Positions 21,636-33,759 are shown, counted from the stretch's first letter. The stretch: 64,000 nucleotides of DNA from Nemertoderma westbladi (GCA_032718475.1 JAUCBJ010001447.1:62001-126000); one strand, 5' to 3'. A program made the numbers and translations. Notes: generated from the sequence alone by a model not told the origin.

Positions 21636-22331
21636 AATTTTATTTTTCTGCCGATGGATGAGCATTGAGGAAAGAAGTACATAGTGATACTGTGTAACAC
21701 AATTAATGCTGTTTGTGAAAGTTTTGCGTCATTCACTCGTGAAATTGGGATACAAAAACTACTTCCATACGCATACCATCATGATACCATACTAGTCCAT
21801 GTGCTAATAGGGATTGCAAAAATATATTGGCTTCGGTCGAAATCAGGCCGATTGTATGGTAAAACCCATAAATACCGGTATAGTTTTAGATTTTATTTAT
21901 TCACACGACATTTCTAAAATCAAAATATGATCACTTGGATAGCAAAATGTAAATTTTCTAATTAATCATTCTTTTAATCTGCCTCTATCCTGTTCTATGT
22001 TCACTAATATTTTCTACTATAAAGAAAAGAGGAAATTACTTTGCCTATATCATTCTATAGCAGATACTGCATCTTTATAGGCTTATGTGTAGAGTAGTTA
22101 TTAATATATAATGTAGCGGAAATTACCACGTAACTACATCCTGCATGTACTGTACGTAGTCCTAAGGGTACCAATAATAAGGTAACAACATACTGATTAC
22201 TATGTCTCAAGTGAGTGGTGGTAAGAAACATTATTTTCTGAGATAAGTTTTAAACAATTGATTGATACAATGACATAAAACATAAAGAGTAATAATATAA
22301 ATATAATTGTTGTATTTGATCATCGTGATTA
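21636..22331. other. AT-rich sequence, nothing recognised
   Basis: No motif-bearing frame, RNA gene or repeat beyond general AT-richness. Confidence 0.5.
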
Positions 22332-22423
22332 ACAAAATTTAGTGTTCTGTTGCACAAAATTTAGTGTTCTATTGCACCAAGTTTAGTGTTCTGTTGCACC
22401 AAGTTTAGTGTTCTGTTGCACCA
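22332..22423 (+). repeat. 22-bp tandem repeat, four units
   Basis: Units of AAGTTTAGTGTTCTGTTGCACC, four times, nearly perfect in the last two. Confidence 0.9.
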
Positions 22424-24264
22424 GGATTATTTTTCCTGTTGAACAAAATTTTGGATAAACATCACAACAATGTACCTGTTTCTTTCTTTGTTATTTTTGA
22501 GATCTTATTTTTATCAGATCAATTGAAAGAACAGTAAAAAAAAAGTTTAAAAGTAAAACAATTCAATTTTCAAAATAACATCATTTATAATTAACAGACA
22601 ATTTTTAACAGAATTTATTTTATGGGCTACGAAATTTGGTGCTGGTACCATAATAATAAACCATTCAGAGCAAAAACCCCAAAACAAGGAATTGCATTTC
22701 GCTACAGCATTATAAATTGTTAGACAGCAAGGCAAATTAACTATGTGTGAATATTTGAATGGCTGGTGATTTTGAGTGTAAAATTTTGGTTTCATCTTGA
22801 CAGGTATTGACTTTGAATATCTGCCAATATATATTTTGGTTGAATTACTCAAAATATATACAGGTATTGAACACGTTCGTGGGGCATCGCGCAGCACGCG
22901 AACTTGAGCAAGTTCGAAACAAGTTTGATTTGATCTGTAGTCAAAAGTTCGAGAGGTGTTGGCCCGTAACTTTTAAAAATATGGAACTTTTTCTCTTGTA
23001 TGCCCATACAAAACTTGTTTGAAAATAGTTAAAATCTTTAAAAGTTATTTACAAATGAAGATAGACAGACAGACAGTCGGACAGACGGACAGACAGTCAG
23101 ACGGACATGAAATTTTGCCCTATATACAAATTATAATTGTGCGCTAAGGCTAGCCCTGACTGCATGGCTCGCCCCACATATTTCTGAATTGTAGTCTTTG
23201 TAAATTCCTGAAGTAATTTTTGTTTTTTTTCGAAAGTTGATTCGAAATATAGAAATCTGCATTTTTGCATTAGTGGTTTCAGGAGGTGGTCAGGTCAATC
23301 CTCCACCAGAACTAGCAGTCTATACCGGAATCGGAAATGCTACTAACTAAACTTTATTTCCATCTATATTTAAGGGGAAATTTGGTTTTGCAATACCTGA
23401 TTCAGTACTTTCTAACCTTTTTCATTATATCATCGCCAACATATAGCCAAAACAAATAACATCTTCGCAAATACATTATTTTTGTTGGTCAGTGAATCTA
23501 TTTTCGACGTCAGTTTTTACATTTGACAGCATTTTTTGACTGTCTCTTTCTAAATGTTTTAAGTCAATAAGTCTATAAGTCAAAAACCAGAAAAGTTGTA
23601 TTTGGGGTAGCTCTACACCATGCAAAATAATACAACAAAATAAGTGTACTGGTGTAGATTTTATATACAGTAGTTTTTCAAAAATTTTTACGTTCTTTAC
23701 ATCATGCTCCAGGCTATTATATTATATTTTTAATAAATACATTATATTCTGGAATATTTTGTTAGTTTGCGTTTAAAATGTTCAAGAATATGGTGTCTTT
23801 TTTTATTAAATAGAATAGGCAACGCTATACCACCTACTCCAATGTCAAGCAAAATTAATTCCCTACAACACTACACTAGGCTAAAACCTGATAGTTTTAA
23901 CTCAATTTTAACTCATTTTAACTCTGATTCGTTTAGAGTACACTTTTATCATTGACTTCAACACGTTTGCCAACAAAATGGCGGAAAGCTTTCCAACCAT
24001 ACAATTCACTATTAAGTTGAAGAATTCCTGCAGTACAATACAGTACAATATTGCGGAGCCCATAAAAAAGGGACATTGGGTTTCTCCATGTTTCGAAGTC
24101 CGGTCCAGAGAAACTGTCTCAGAAACTATCCTGAGATACAATACCCCCACACTCCCAAAATGTTATTTTCGCATGGAGAACATTTAATTTATGATATAAG
24201 AGATGCAAGTATTTAAATACTATGTTTATTTACAATATATACCGGTACCACATAATATATTTAC
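22424..24264. other. Intergenic or 3' intronic sequence of the GPCR gene
   Basis: It contains a GACA-type microsatellite (23062-23107) and a core relative of the GGCTCGCCCCACAT repeat family (23140-23185). If the GPCR gene at 24265-25386 is intact, its TM5-TM7 exons should lie here or further left on the minus strand. I scanned for reverse complements of CWxP and NPxxY and found none convincing. Confidence 0.5.
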
Positions 24265-25386
24265 CTGGTAAGCTCTGTAGAAAGTCACTCCTCCCATGAA
24301 CGTCAACCCTTTCCAATTCTGGTAACACAACGGATACTTGCTGGGTTGAATCGGATCGGGCAAGTGGCCGCTCGAAGATACAGCTGAAGCAGGAATACTA
24401 GATGCTATGGAGAATGCCCAAGTTATGCAGACAAAAACCTTGGCTCGCAAGGCAGTGAAGATGCGTCGGAATGGAAGGCAAACAGCACAGTATCGGTCAG
24501 CAGCAATAAGAAGGAGGGTATATATACTGACATAGGTGCTGGTGTTCTCGATAAAGGCAACGAGTACGCACATTGCTGTACCAAACATCCATTTCTGGAA
24601 AAATTAAATTTAACTCTTTACTTCTAGTCTCTTTCTAAAAGATTACTTAAGTCTGTGATATTAAAGAGCCATCACCAGTGTGTATTGTAAAAGATTACAA
24701 TTTTATCTACTGCTAGATTTAACTATAATATTAATTACTGATAAAACAATCTCTATTCTATAATTTCAATTATGGATAATTTAATAATGAAGATGTGAAG
24801 AGAGAATTGAGAAAACAAAACTTAAAAAATTCTCGAACAATTAATTATTTAATATTAATCCATCAAATTACAGAAAACACCAACAAATTCTCATAGAAAT
24901 AATGAACTTCATTCAACTTATATGTACATAGTTTCTTTGTTTTTTTTTATTTTACAATTTTATAGCTTTAAAATCAATATGAAAAATATAAAAAGTAAAA
25001 TATAAATTCTAATGTATATCCAAGACATTAATTAATAATGATTAACTAATTCATAATTAACCAAGATGTTTATGACCCTCATTATCATATTAATATTATG
25101 GTACTATAGTACTGCTCTACTGCAGGATAGCACAATTTACCTGTAGAAGAATGGCCTGAAACTTAAATGGTGTAACAAAGAATCCAATGATGAGATCAGC
25201 GACGGAGAGATTGACAATGAGCCAGTAGGTGATGGTGCGGAGGTCTTTGTTACAGATAACGAACACGATCACAAGACTGTTCCCGATCACTGTGAGAACA
25301 GAAGTGATTGCAAACAACCCGATGAAGAATATCCGTAGAGCAGTTCCATCTAGTATTTCGGGTTCTTGGGTTGTTATGTTCTCCAT
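24265..25386 (-). CDS. Rhodopsin-like (class A) G protein-coupled receptor, first two exons
   Basis: Exon 1 is 25141-25386 (82 codons, ATG at 25386) and exon 2 is 24265-24594 (110 codons). The intron is 24595-25140, phase 0, with GT (GTAAAT) after CAG and a TTTTTCCAG acceptor; another GTAAAT donor follows exon 2 at 24264. The joined text shows TM1 with GNSLVIVFV (N1.50), TM2 with NLSVADLI (D2.50), WMFG..MC at the start of TM3 (W and Cys3.25), TM3 ending in DRYCAV (D/E-R-Y), and TM4 with a W at ITWAF. An extracellular-loop Cys follows (PLCYQNW), positioned to bond Cys3.25. MENITTQE at the N terminus carries an N-glycosylation site. This is a plasma-membrane receptor coupling a ligand to G proteins. 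Peptide-receptor flavour (VTPFKFQ in TM2) is only a hint; the ligand is unknown. Exons for TM5-TM7 are not seen. Confidence 0.85.
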
Positions 25387-25603
25387 AAAATTTGACTCGA
25401 TTTTATGAGTTTACAAGATATAATGGAATATTATCTAAAAAAATAAAATTTTTTATATTAGCGTTTTCTAGTATTTCAATTAGACTAATGTAGTATAGAT
25501 AGAGCTATTAGTTTTTATTTTGTAGTCTGCTATCATGCTTAATCATAATGATAAATCTCAATAGAATTCGATGATTCTGCCCACTTAACTTCACTATTTA
25601 AGT

Positions 25604-25790
25604 TACACCTTGTTGTAGTGGTGGTTGTATTGAATTCACATGTCTCTGGAGGTTGTAGGTTCGATCCCCGCATGGGGCTAGGGGAGTTTTCGTTTACGCA
25701 CGAGGTACTCAAAGGGACTAACCAGGCATCTATCTGCCTTGCATTCCAAAGTGGTAGCTAAATGATTACTCGAGTTTCTTCTGGGAAGTA
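25604..25790 (+). mobile_element. tRNA-derived SINE, 3'-truncated
   Basis: Same family as 19790-20080: TTGTAGTGGTGGTTG A box region, GGTTCGATCC B box at 25658-25667, then GGGAGTTTTCGTTTACGCACG and AAAGGGACTAACCAGGC. The match fades after about 25790. A short piece of the family tail (GTTCTGGGGGGACCGC) occurs alone at 28254-28269. Confidence 0.8.
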
Positions 25791-25879
25791 TTGTATTGAT
25801 GTTCTTAAATAGGTTACAGGGGCCCCAGCTGGTACTTCTTACAATCTGCTATATAGTGAGTGCAACATACAACAGCTTT

Positions 25880-26165
25880 CCGTGCATCGAACAGCTACTC
25901 AAATAGTATATATGTATAAGAATGTCCACAAAATAGCTCCATCATACCTAACAGATCTCATACCTCCATCATCCTCTAGTGATTCTAATAGATAAAATCT
26001 TTTAATTGAATTTAAGAGTAATTAGTCCCATTTTATAATTATGTTTTCCCTTCATCAGTGTGCGTGTGGAATGCCCTGAGTGCAGAACTTCATTCTAAAC
26101 CACTTCCTTTATTTCGAAGGACAATTTTCATGAACGAATCTCCAAGACGTTACTTCAACTTAGGA
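25880..26165 (+). pseudogene. CR1-like LINE ORF2 C-terminal remnant
   Basis: Across frames it reads YMYKNVHKIAPSYLTDLIPP, then VWNALSAELHSKPLPLFRRTIF. This is the 'K.L.G.AP.YL.DLI...W+.LP..LR....FK..' ending of CR1/L2-type LINEs, comparable to 20760-21040. Frameshifts and stops are frequent. Confidence 0.6.
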
Positions 26166-27060
26166 AATATCCATTTCAATAGATTCAACTTAGGTAGCTA
26201 TGGCACAACTTAGGCTCGGTATGACTGACTACTCCCCCCAATGGTTAGGAAAACATAAATTCAAATAATTCCTGCAAATTCTTTTTTTAAAGGTTACACC
26301 AGGCACGCTGGCATATTAATTTATTTGCACATTTCAGTTAAAATTATATAATACATTAAACACAAGGGTAAATATATTATACAAGGTATAAAAACCGCAG
26401 TAAAAATATGCTGGTTCGGATAAAAGTTATGCACACAGAATACATAACAAATACAATCAACTAATTTAACATATTGGACACAATTCAGGATTTAAAATAA
26501 AACTGTCTACAAGTCAGATACTAGACTTATGTATGATTGTAATTCAATCTAAAACACTATTGAAAAGTAATTACCCCAGATATTAAGTGCTCCACAAAAA
26601 TTGATATATTATAACCCAAAAATTTGTGTGATTAGGCTATGACGTACTGGGTGCACTTAGGTTATAACAAGAAGTCATATGTTCACTGCTCATGCGCTCC
26701 TTTTTGGAGAGATCACCAGCTTGAGATGACAAAGAATAGATTGTATTGAGTATTATGTTTGATAAGAGATAATTTATAGAAAGAACTGGGAAGTTGGCAA
26801 TACATTGGATGAAAACGGAACCCCAGCCAGCATAAGAGCATGGATCAGACAGGTGTACACTCTACTAAAGCAGACACCGCAGTGATTTATTCAATAATAT
26901 GTTTGGGCATTGATGAAACCGAAGAAGTATCCTCATGCACGAACTCTTTATAAGCCTCCATAGGAAGTTCCTGGCAATTCAACAGTGAGTAAATTGTCGA
27001 GTTGATTGCTTAGGGTCCAACATAGAGTAACCCACGAAATTTTATGTATGTTAGGCAATC
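26166..27060. other. No recognised gene
   Basis: AT-rich, possibly flanking or further decayed LINE sequence. No supported feature. Confidence 0.45.
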
Positions 27061-27061
27061 T

Positions 27062-27900
27062 CTAAAGATTTGAGTTGTGTGGAGTTGAAAGAGCCCAAAA
27101 CAAATCGCAATGTAGCATTGTATACATCACAGATGGAAGATCGATTGTATGCCAGAGAAATCCCACAGTATTACACTTAAGTGTCGGACTGTCCAACCGC
27201 TCCTGTGAAAAGAGTCTGACAAGGTGTAAAGCTTTTGTAAACACTTGAAAACTAAGCGTAGAACGCATGACAACAGGAAAACCTGGAAATGTGAATGTGG
27301 AAATAATTTGTCGCCTAAATTCAGGAAGGTGGGAATTGAGGACAAACTTCTGCCAGAGCCCAACAAATACGACCAACGAGTTTTACTATCCTCTGCAGAT
27401 AGGTGCACTAGTCCTAACTGATGCAGTACAATAGATACAGCAGAAAGGAATTTATCTGGACTATGGGTCATCAGAAGGATATCATCTGTGTACCCTATAG
27501 AGCCCAACGATAGAAGTGCTATTTCAGCTCCGAAATACATCACTTGCATGTGTTCTAGAATGTGGCGGAGTAGTAAAGAAAGATAATAGGAGATGTGAGA
27601 ATGCCCTGTTTCACTGCCAACTGAGTCTGTAAGGTAACCAAATCTTAGATAAACAACTGTAGCGGGTAGCCATGTAATACGATAGCAAAGTTTTGTAAAT
27701 ATGCGGATTTAAGTGTTCTTGGAGAGCACGAAACAGGAGCTGAAAATCCATATTTTCAAACGCCCCCGAGATGTCCATGCTACAGACAAAGTTCGTTCAA
27801 CCTTTTCGCCGTTGATGGCCAAGTGATTCAATAAGCGCAGAGCGTATGAGATCACATCCGATGCCTTTCTGTTATGCTAACTGTGATTCGGGTATAACAT
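27062..27900 (-). pseudogene. Non-LTR reverse transcriptase remnant
   Basis: On the minus strand, pieces in shifting frames read SMDISGAFENMDFQLLFRAL (about 27790-27730), a KQGIL...P block, and GYTDDILLMTHSPDKFLSAV (about 27500-27440). These are the D-box, Q-G-x-x-S-P and Y/F-x-D-D boxes of reverse transcriptase in the right order and spacing. The clade cannot be fixed from this. There are at least three frame breaks. Confidence 0.65.
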
Positions 27901-27966
27901 TTAACTTAAAGAGGAATTACTGCAGTTCTAGTGATTAAAAAATTTTACTGAAAATTGTTACTATAC

Positions 27967-28105
27967 GATTTTGGTATGTTAAAACTTGAAAGGGATACTG
28001 AACTTGGGAGAAACGAAATTGTGACAACTATGGAGAATAAGGAATCCTGGAAGGATCTTATTTCCACTGTACGAGTTCGCTCGACCTAGTAGTAGAAGTA
28101 TAATA
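27967..28105 (+). mobile_element. 3' end of a second RTE-like family
   Basis: About 125 bp nearly identical to 29541-29645, ending in GCTCGACCTAGTAGTAGAAGTA. The shared 3' terminus defines a family distinct from the CAGCATGCCGATCCTAG family. Confidence 0.75.
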
Positions 28106-28276
28106 TACTTGCGCTACTTAATTATTTATGTTACCGTGGCAGGATATAGGGTTTTTTTTTGCCTTTTTGTTTTTTTGTTATGGATTTGTTGTATGTATCC
28201 CTGTTTGTCGTTTCGATTTGAAAAGTAAATTAATTGTACGGTGAAGCAAGTATAGTTCTGGGGGGACCGCATTAAC

Positions 28277-28319
28277 TACAGTATTACCGTTCCTGTAGGT
28301 CAGGAACGGTAATACCGTA
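28277..28319. repeat. Near-perfect hairpin
   Basis: GTATTACCGTTCCTG and CAGGAACGGTAATAC pair perfectly around TAGGT. It lies 10 bp right of a tail fragment of the SINE family (28254-28269). It is too short to be a gene and there is no U-run after it. Confidence 0.75.
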
Positions 28320-28474
28320 CTGATGTAGTGTATTTATTTATAGTACCAGTCGGCCTATTATAATTGCTTGAAATAATAGCACCGTCAGTCAGTTCGCTAA
28401 ATTTAAATAATAATTATTTTAAGTAGGGCAACAGTACCATAAGTATATGAGAGGGGGGATGATACTTTTCCCTG

Positions 28475-28690
28475 AAGATGCGGATTATCATGCGAAATTC
28501 CTGTGTGGGATAGGGAGTTGTGGTGGTGCAATTTTATCGATAAGCTGGCATAGGTATTCTTTAATGCATGCTGCATTGGGGCGAGCAAATTGTGTATTGC
28601 ATGATGGTGGCAAAAATATTTTTGTTAAGCCGGCATAGCATCTGAATGCATAGCTTTAATGCAGCAGGTCAATTGTAGTAGTAGTATCGA
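28475..28690 (+). mobile_element. Diverged RTE 3' ends
   Basis: GATAGGGAGTTGTGG, CAATTTTATCGATAAGC and TGGCATAG...TTCT match the RTE C terminus and tail. A second, weaker version of AGCCGGCATAGCATTCT follows at 28628-28650, ending in GTAGTAGTAGT. It may be two nested tails or one duplicated tail. Confidence 0.6.
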
Positions 28691-29057
28691 TATATCTGTA
28701 ATTACCACAGAAAATGAATCATTGTTATGTTACGAGAATATAAGTAAATTAATTATTTAAATAAACAGGAAAAAGGAGTAGAAATAATAACTGAAATCGA
28801 TAACAAACATTTTGACAAGATATTGATTCTTTTTTCATTTTGATAATTTAATTATTTTCTGCGCAGTTCTGCATAAATTGAAAAAACAGCATTTAAAATT
28901 GAACTGTAATTGAATTGTAAGGCGCCCCACTGAGCTCCTCTCCCTGACTAAACACCAATAACGCCAGAAGATAACGGTTCTCATATATTGCATTCGATTG
29001 CATATAAATGCTACTAAGACCGATTGATGACGTGTTGATGGAAACCTGACAAGTTTG
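28691..29057. other. AT-rich sequence, nothing recognised
   Basis: No supported feature. Confidence 0.5.
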
Positions 29058-29645
29058 ATAATAATCAACTAAAGGTCAAGGACTTCCAGTACCTTGGGTC
29101 ATGGATAGAGAGCATCAAAAAAGACATAGAATGTAGGAAAGCAAAGGCTTGGGTAGCTCTATCAAAAATGGATACCATCTGGAATTCAGATCTCTCCAGG
29201 CACCTGAAAACTAAGTTTTTTCGAGTCACAGTGGAAAGTGTACTTTTATACTTGTTTGAAACCTGGACACTGACAAAATCACTTGAACAACGAATTGATG
29301 GTTGCTACACAAGACTACAAAGAAGCTAGCCATAAAGATCAGCTGGAGACAACACATGACAAAAGCCGAGCATTATGGTACAATACCACCTGTATCAACC
29401 ACCCTCCGTGAACGCATATTAAGATTCAGTGGGCACTACTGGAAAAGAAGACATGAGGTCATACAAGATCTAAACGTTTTTGGCAACCAACACAAGGAAA
29501 GCGTACCCGTGGACGACCGGCTATGACATATATAGACCAGCTTGAAAGGGATACTGAACTTCGGAGAAACGAAATTACGACAACTCGGGAAGCCTGGAAG
29601 GATCTCATTTCCACTGTATGAGTTCGCTCGACCTAGTAGTAGAAG
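29058..29645 (+). pseudogene. 5'-truncated RTE-like LINE, second family
   Basis: It begins VKDFQYLGSWIESIKKDIECRK, continues KAKAWVALSKMDTIWNSDL, then VESVLLYLFETWTLTKSLEQRIDGCYTRLQR, equivalent to the YLGSWI...AWAALNRL...VLLYGSPCWAL...TRMLRR C-terminal stretch of the RTE proteins here. It then breaks, and GTTGKEDM and later fragments sit in another frame. The 3' end is TCGACCTAGTAGTAGAAGTA. Protein identity to the main RTE family is low, so it is a separate lineage. Confidence 0.75.
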
Positions 29646-30418
29646 TAGTTTAATAGTTGACACGGAATTCATAGATCAAAACGGCGGGATTGCATGGTTA
29701 AGGTTAAGTTAAAATTTGGTTCGGCCTCAAAGGTCATATACAACATTGCTTAACTTACGTAATTTTTTTTTGTATATACCATCACTGGATACTGTGTCAT
29801 CAGCAATAAGAGCCAAGTAATTTCCTTATTACAATCGTATAGTTATCGTGGGCAAAATGCTGATGGAGGCTAAATAATAATAATTACTACCAAAGATTAT
29901 TGGCTTTGTATGTAAAATAATACTTTTCTGATGTTCTACTTTTCTGATGGTCATTGAAGTTTCTTCCTCATCTCTGGGAAAGAAACATGATATGTTTTCT
30001 ATAAAAATTCTATAGATATGTGTTTGCTTTAGGCTAATATAATAGCGCAGTTTGTTTCTGTAATTGTTTGTTTCCATTGTGCGCTACGTTACTATTTAAC
30101 TTACGTTAGGAAGTTTGTTTACATTTATGTGGTTAAATTTATTACTCATAATAAAAATAAATCAAAGAAAAATATTACGAGTGAAAATGAATAACAGTAA
30201 TATTCTAGGAAGAATTAGTCCAACATCACGTCAATAGGTTTAAAAATTATCCACTTTGGTTTAAAAAAGACAGGCTGCCCTAATTGAATAATATCGACTA
30301 TAGAATGTCCATGATAATAGAGATGTAACACATGACTAGATATAAATACCTACACGAAATTATAACATCTGATATTATTATACCAGCACAAATAATGAAT
30401 ACCAATTCATTGTTGGCT
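29646..30418. other. AT-rich sequence, nothing recognised
   Basis: No supported feature. Confidence 0.5.
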
Positions 30419-30514
30419 ACAGAAACGAGGCACATTATTCATCCACGAACTCTACCCTTCTTCCTTACAGAAATGAGGCACATTATTCAAACACGAACTC
30501 TACCCTTCTTCCTT
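30419..30514 (+). repeat. 48-bp tandem duplication
   Basis: Two consecutive 48-bp units (30419-30466 and 30467-30514) starting ACAGAAA and ending TACCCTTCTTCCTT, with three or so mismatches. Confidence 0.85.
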
Positions 30515-30788
30515 CAAATTATTCTCTAATGAGGATGGAATACATCTATGACTTCCTAATACTCAAGGCCGAATAATTCCTTGTGAGATTCTCAACCCTC
30601 CCATCTTATACACAATTACAGATAATGGCATTTTAAGACTTCTCTGGTCACCGTCACGGATATTTTCCGCCTCAAATAAGGAGAAACGTTGCTCCAAATA
30701 ATCGACATTCTACTACAGTTGCATTAAGAACGTTGCGTCTGCATATCAAACTTGCGCATTCTTTACTCCTTCTTATCCATGACTATTA

Positions 30789-30895
30789 CAAGATTATCCG
30801 CATCATCATCAAGGTCAGTGCTCTTAATGATTATAGCATCACGATAATCATGGAAGGTCTATCATGCTTATTGTCTCCATGAAGCTTCTAATGCA
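30789..30895 (-). mobile_element. Old RTE fragment, minus strand
   Basis: AAGATTATCCGCATC, TCAAGGTCAGTG and CTATCATGCTTATTG...CCATGAAG...TC line up with the plus-strand image of the RTE copy at 7850-7940 (LKDTGLEDADDL and HGGQP region), at much lower identity. Confidence 0.6.
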
Positions 30896-31496
30896 CATAC
30901 TGATTGCTACTTATATTCCGTAAGGATACTCCGAAATAATTTATGAGACTTCATACATAATTAGTAGCTTTTAGATACTACAAATAAAAAAATCATATAG
31001 TTTTTTTAGGCATAAAATAATTTCATACCCCTTAAATATAGTAGATTGGCACTGATTCAAAGTACTGGTGCCCAGTAGATTAGATTCATCAGAGCACAAG
31101 TAATTGGGTTAATTAACTGTAGCAATCACTGTTGCTTCCCCCCTCAATACTTATAAATGTGCCACTACTGATGGGATGCTAGAAACGAAATTCCGGCAGT
31201 TATTGTGCTGATGCCAATTATATTTACTTTGTGAATCCTCGCATAAAATACTTATTGAGCGTAGTTCATCCATTCTCATGGCACCATATTTTTGCAATAC
31301 AGTCATTCTGTAGTTCTTTATTCATTATCGAGGCATTATTAATACATCTTAACCATAACTATTGGAAATTTAACAGTGGTAGAAGAATGTATGTTACTGC
31401 TGCTAATATCAATCATAAAACAAATTTATATAAGAATTTATTAATTTAAATAATTTCTGCTATGCCAGAAATGGCATAATATATTGAATAATCCTC
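30896..31496. other. AT-rich sequence, nothing recognised
   Basis: No supported feature. Confidence 0.5.
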
Positions 31497-32047
31497 CCAT
31501 CCGCAAAATCCCCCGAATCCCAACCCCCAACCGCCAACCGCACAACCCCTCAAATCCCAACCCTCAGCCGCCAACCGCCAATATCTAACTACACAACCCC
31601 CCAACCCCTAAACGCACAACCACCCCTAAATACCAACCCTCAACCGCCAACCGCACAACCCCCCCCCCCCCCCCCCCCTCAAATCCCAACCCTCAACCAC
31701 CAACCCCCAACCGAACAACCCCCGAAATCCCAACCCTCAACCACCAACAACCCCCAACCCCTAACCAAAGAACCCCTCAAATCCCAACCCTCAACCCCCA
31801 CCGCACAACTCCCAAAATCCCATCCCTCAACTGCCAACCCCCAACCTCCAACCGCACAATCCCCAAATCCCAACCCTCAACCGCCAACCCCCAACCCTCA
31901 ACCCCCAACCCTCAACCGCCAACCCTCAACCGCCAACCCTCAACCGCCAACACTCAACCGCCAACCCTCAACCGCACAACCCCCCAAAACCCCAACCCTC
32001 AACCGCACAACCCCCCAAAATCCCAACCCTCAACCGCCAACCACACA
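31497..32047. repeat. C-rich minisatellite (CAACCCTCAACCGCCAACC)
   Basis: 550 bp almost free of G except in CCG, built from CAACCCTCAACCGCCAA, GCACAACCCCC and CAAATCC blocks in variable order (higher-order period roughly 35-45 bp), with a C-run at 31660-31678. The complementary strand is G-rich with many GGGTTG blocks and could form G-quadruplexes. The repeat resembles but is not a telomeric TTAGGG/CCCTAA array. The glycine/tryptophan-rich frame at 31679-31873 is a translation of the repeat. Confidence 0.9.
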
Positions 32048-33158
32048 ACTTATTATTTTATCTAGTGACAACTTGGGTTTTACGAGAGTATAAGTAAAAT
32101 TAGAGCAACTCCAATTAAACTAGAACGCCATCAAGATGGCTTTAAACGAACCTGTCTTACACAGACTCCAAGAAACAGATGGGATTGGAAGATGCAAACC
32201 AAGAATGACTTGCATCAACCAAAAAACTGCCTCCCATCTAATGTAATACACATTCGCCTAGGCAAACAAATCATAATCACAATTACTACGATGATGTGTG
32301 AAATGGTATCCATATCCGCAACCTGAGAAACGGCCCAAAAGAGCAGTTTATTCTGCGGAGGGGTCTTTTCTGTATTAGATAAATAAAATAAAGAACACTA
32401 TAATTACAGTATTTATACCTGATACATTCTCAGTTAGCCTAATAAAAACATCGGAGCAACCAATATAATGTACATGTACAAGCATCCTATGAAAGTTTGT
32501 GAAATATTCCCTTAAGTCTACCCAACAGCCGTTGGTACCCGGCTGGCAGCCACCCTGGTTCAGTTTTATGGTTTTGTTAGTTTAATCGACAGCTGTTGTA
32601 AACGTCCCAGATATACAAAACCTACTAAGCCTTTGCATTACAATTGACCTTAGCCTAAGTTGATGACAGTATTATAACGATGACAATTAGGCCCTATAGA
32701 TACATACGATATATAAATGATGTACTGCTTGACATTACACTAACTGGCTGAATAGAGATAGAACTATAATAATACGTTTGGCATTCTGTCAGATTTCAGT
32801 AGTAAGTAACCTCATAATAATTGCTAAATATCAATCACCTGAAAAACATTTCAAGCAAGGGAGTTGTGGGTATTTAATTTCGCGTTCAATAATGTTGAAA
32901 ATATGCAAATATTTCGAATATCGCACTTCGAATCGTTCCCAACTTTTTTATTCAACAACTAGACAACAATTGATAAATACTTGCGTTTACAATTTTACAA
33001 TGCATGCAAGTGGTTTCAAGCCATTTGGTGAACATACATAGTGACATATATAGTGATATAGTGATATAGGTAAATATATATATCCATCGTGTTTTTGCCG
33101 GCCTCAGCTTTAGACAAAAACTACCCAGTCTAAAGACAGGTTCGTTATAAGGTTGGAA
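32048..33158. other. AT-rich sequence, nothing recognised
   Basis: No motif-bearing frame. A C-run with CCCCAC repeats follows at 33160-33208. Confidence 0.5.
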
Positions 33159-33159
33159 T

Positions 33160-33208
33160 CTCCCCCCCCCCCCCCCCTCCCCCACCCCACCCCCACCACA
33201 CCCCCCAC
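33160..33208. repeat. Poly-C / CCCCAC low-complexity tract
   Basis: Seventeen-odd C residues followed by CCCCCACCCCACCCCC. The length of homopolymer runs here may be affected by sequencing error. Confidence 0.85.
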
Positions 33209-33649
33209 TGCTAATAAGATTAAAGAATTGAATTACTAACTATTAAAGGTAATCAGCTGCCTGTATCCAAGGGCAATAATTTCCTGTTATCTCTGTGAGC
33301 TTCTTAGTTATACTGGTGACATTGTGACATTTCCCATTACTGAAAGTACATCCCTAATACCTAATCACAAGTCCCACAATGTCTTCTAATTTAATATAAT
33401 GCGTGGGACGTTTGAGTAGGAATTGAGGAAACCATCCTAAATCACAAAATCGATGCCATGCATTCAATATCATCTAACAGGCGAATCGTCTTATTCGATT
33501 TAAATAACAGAAAAAAGGAACAGATTTAACTTCCGGAATCGTATCTGTGCGTCTGGAATTAATCAATTTGCGAAACAGATTGGTGGGTGTTGTATGTTGT
33601 ATTATTATTTATAGATATATATGTAAAAAATATATTCACCCCCTTGTTG

Positions 33650-33690
33650 GGTGTTGCGGGACGAGCCACGAAGTTGGCGGAGCCTTAACG
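33650..33690 (-). repeat. Inverted core copy of the GGCTCGCCCCACAT repeat family
   Basis: GGGACGAGCCACGAAGTTGG is the reverse complement-like image of the GACTTTGTGGCTCGTCCCACA core at 6788-6814. A second CTCGTGTCCCG lies at 33736-33746, so the element may have inverted ends. Confidence 0.5.
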
Positions 33691-33759
33691 AACTACCACG
33701 GTTAGTGCGGTGGTTCAATAATGGCAAATAGTTCTCGTGTCCCGTCGTCGTTGTCTGCT

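Noticed and set aside
23978-24187. 69-codon plus frame next to GPCR exon 2
   Set aside because: No motif, opposite strand to the gene, and composition like the surrounding intergenic DNA.
31679-31873. Glycine/tryptophan-rich protein
   Set aside because: It is the translation of the C-rich minisatellite.
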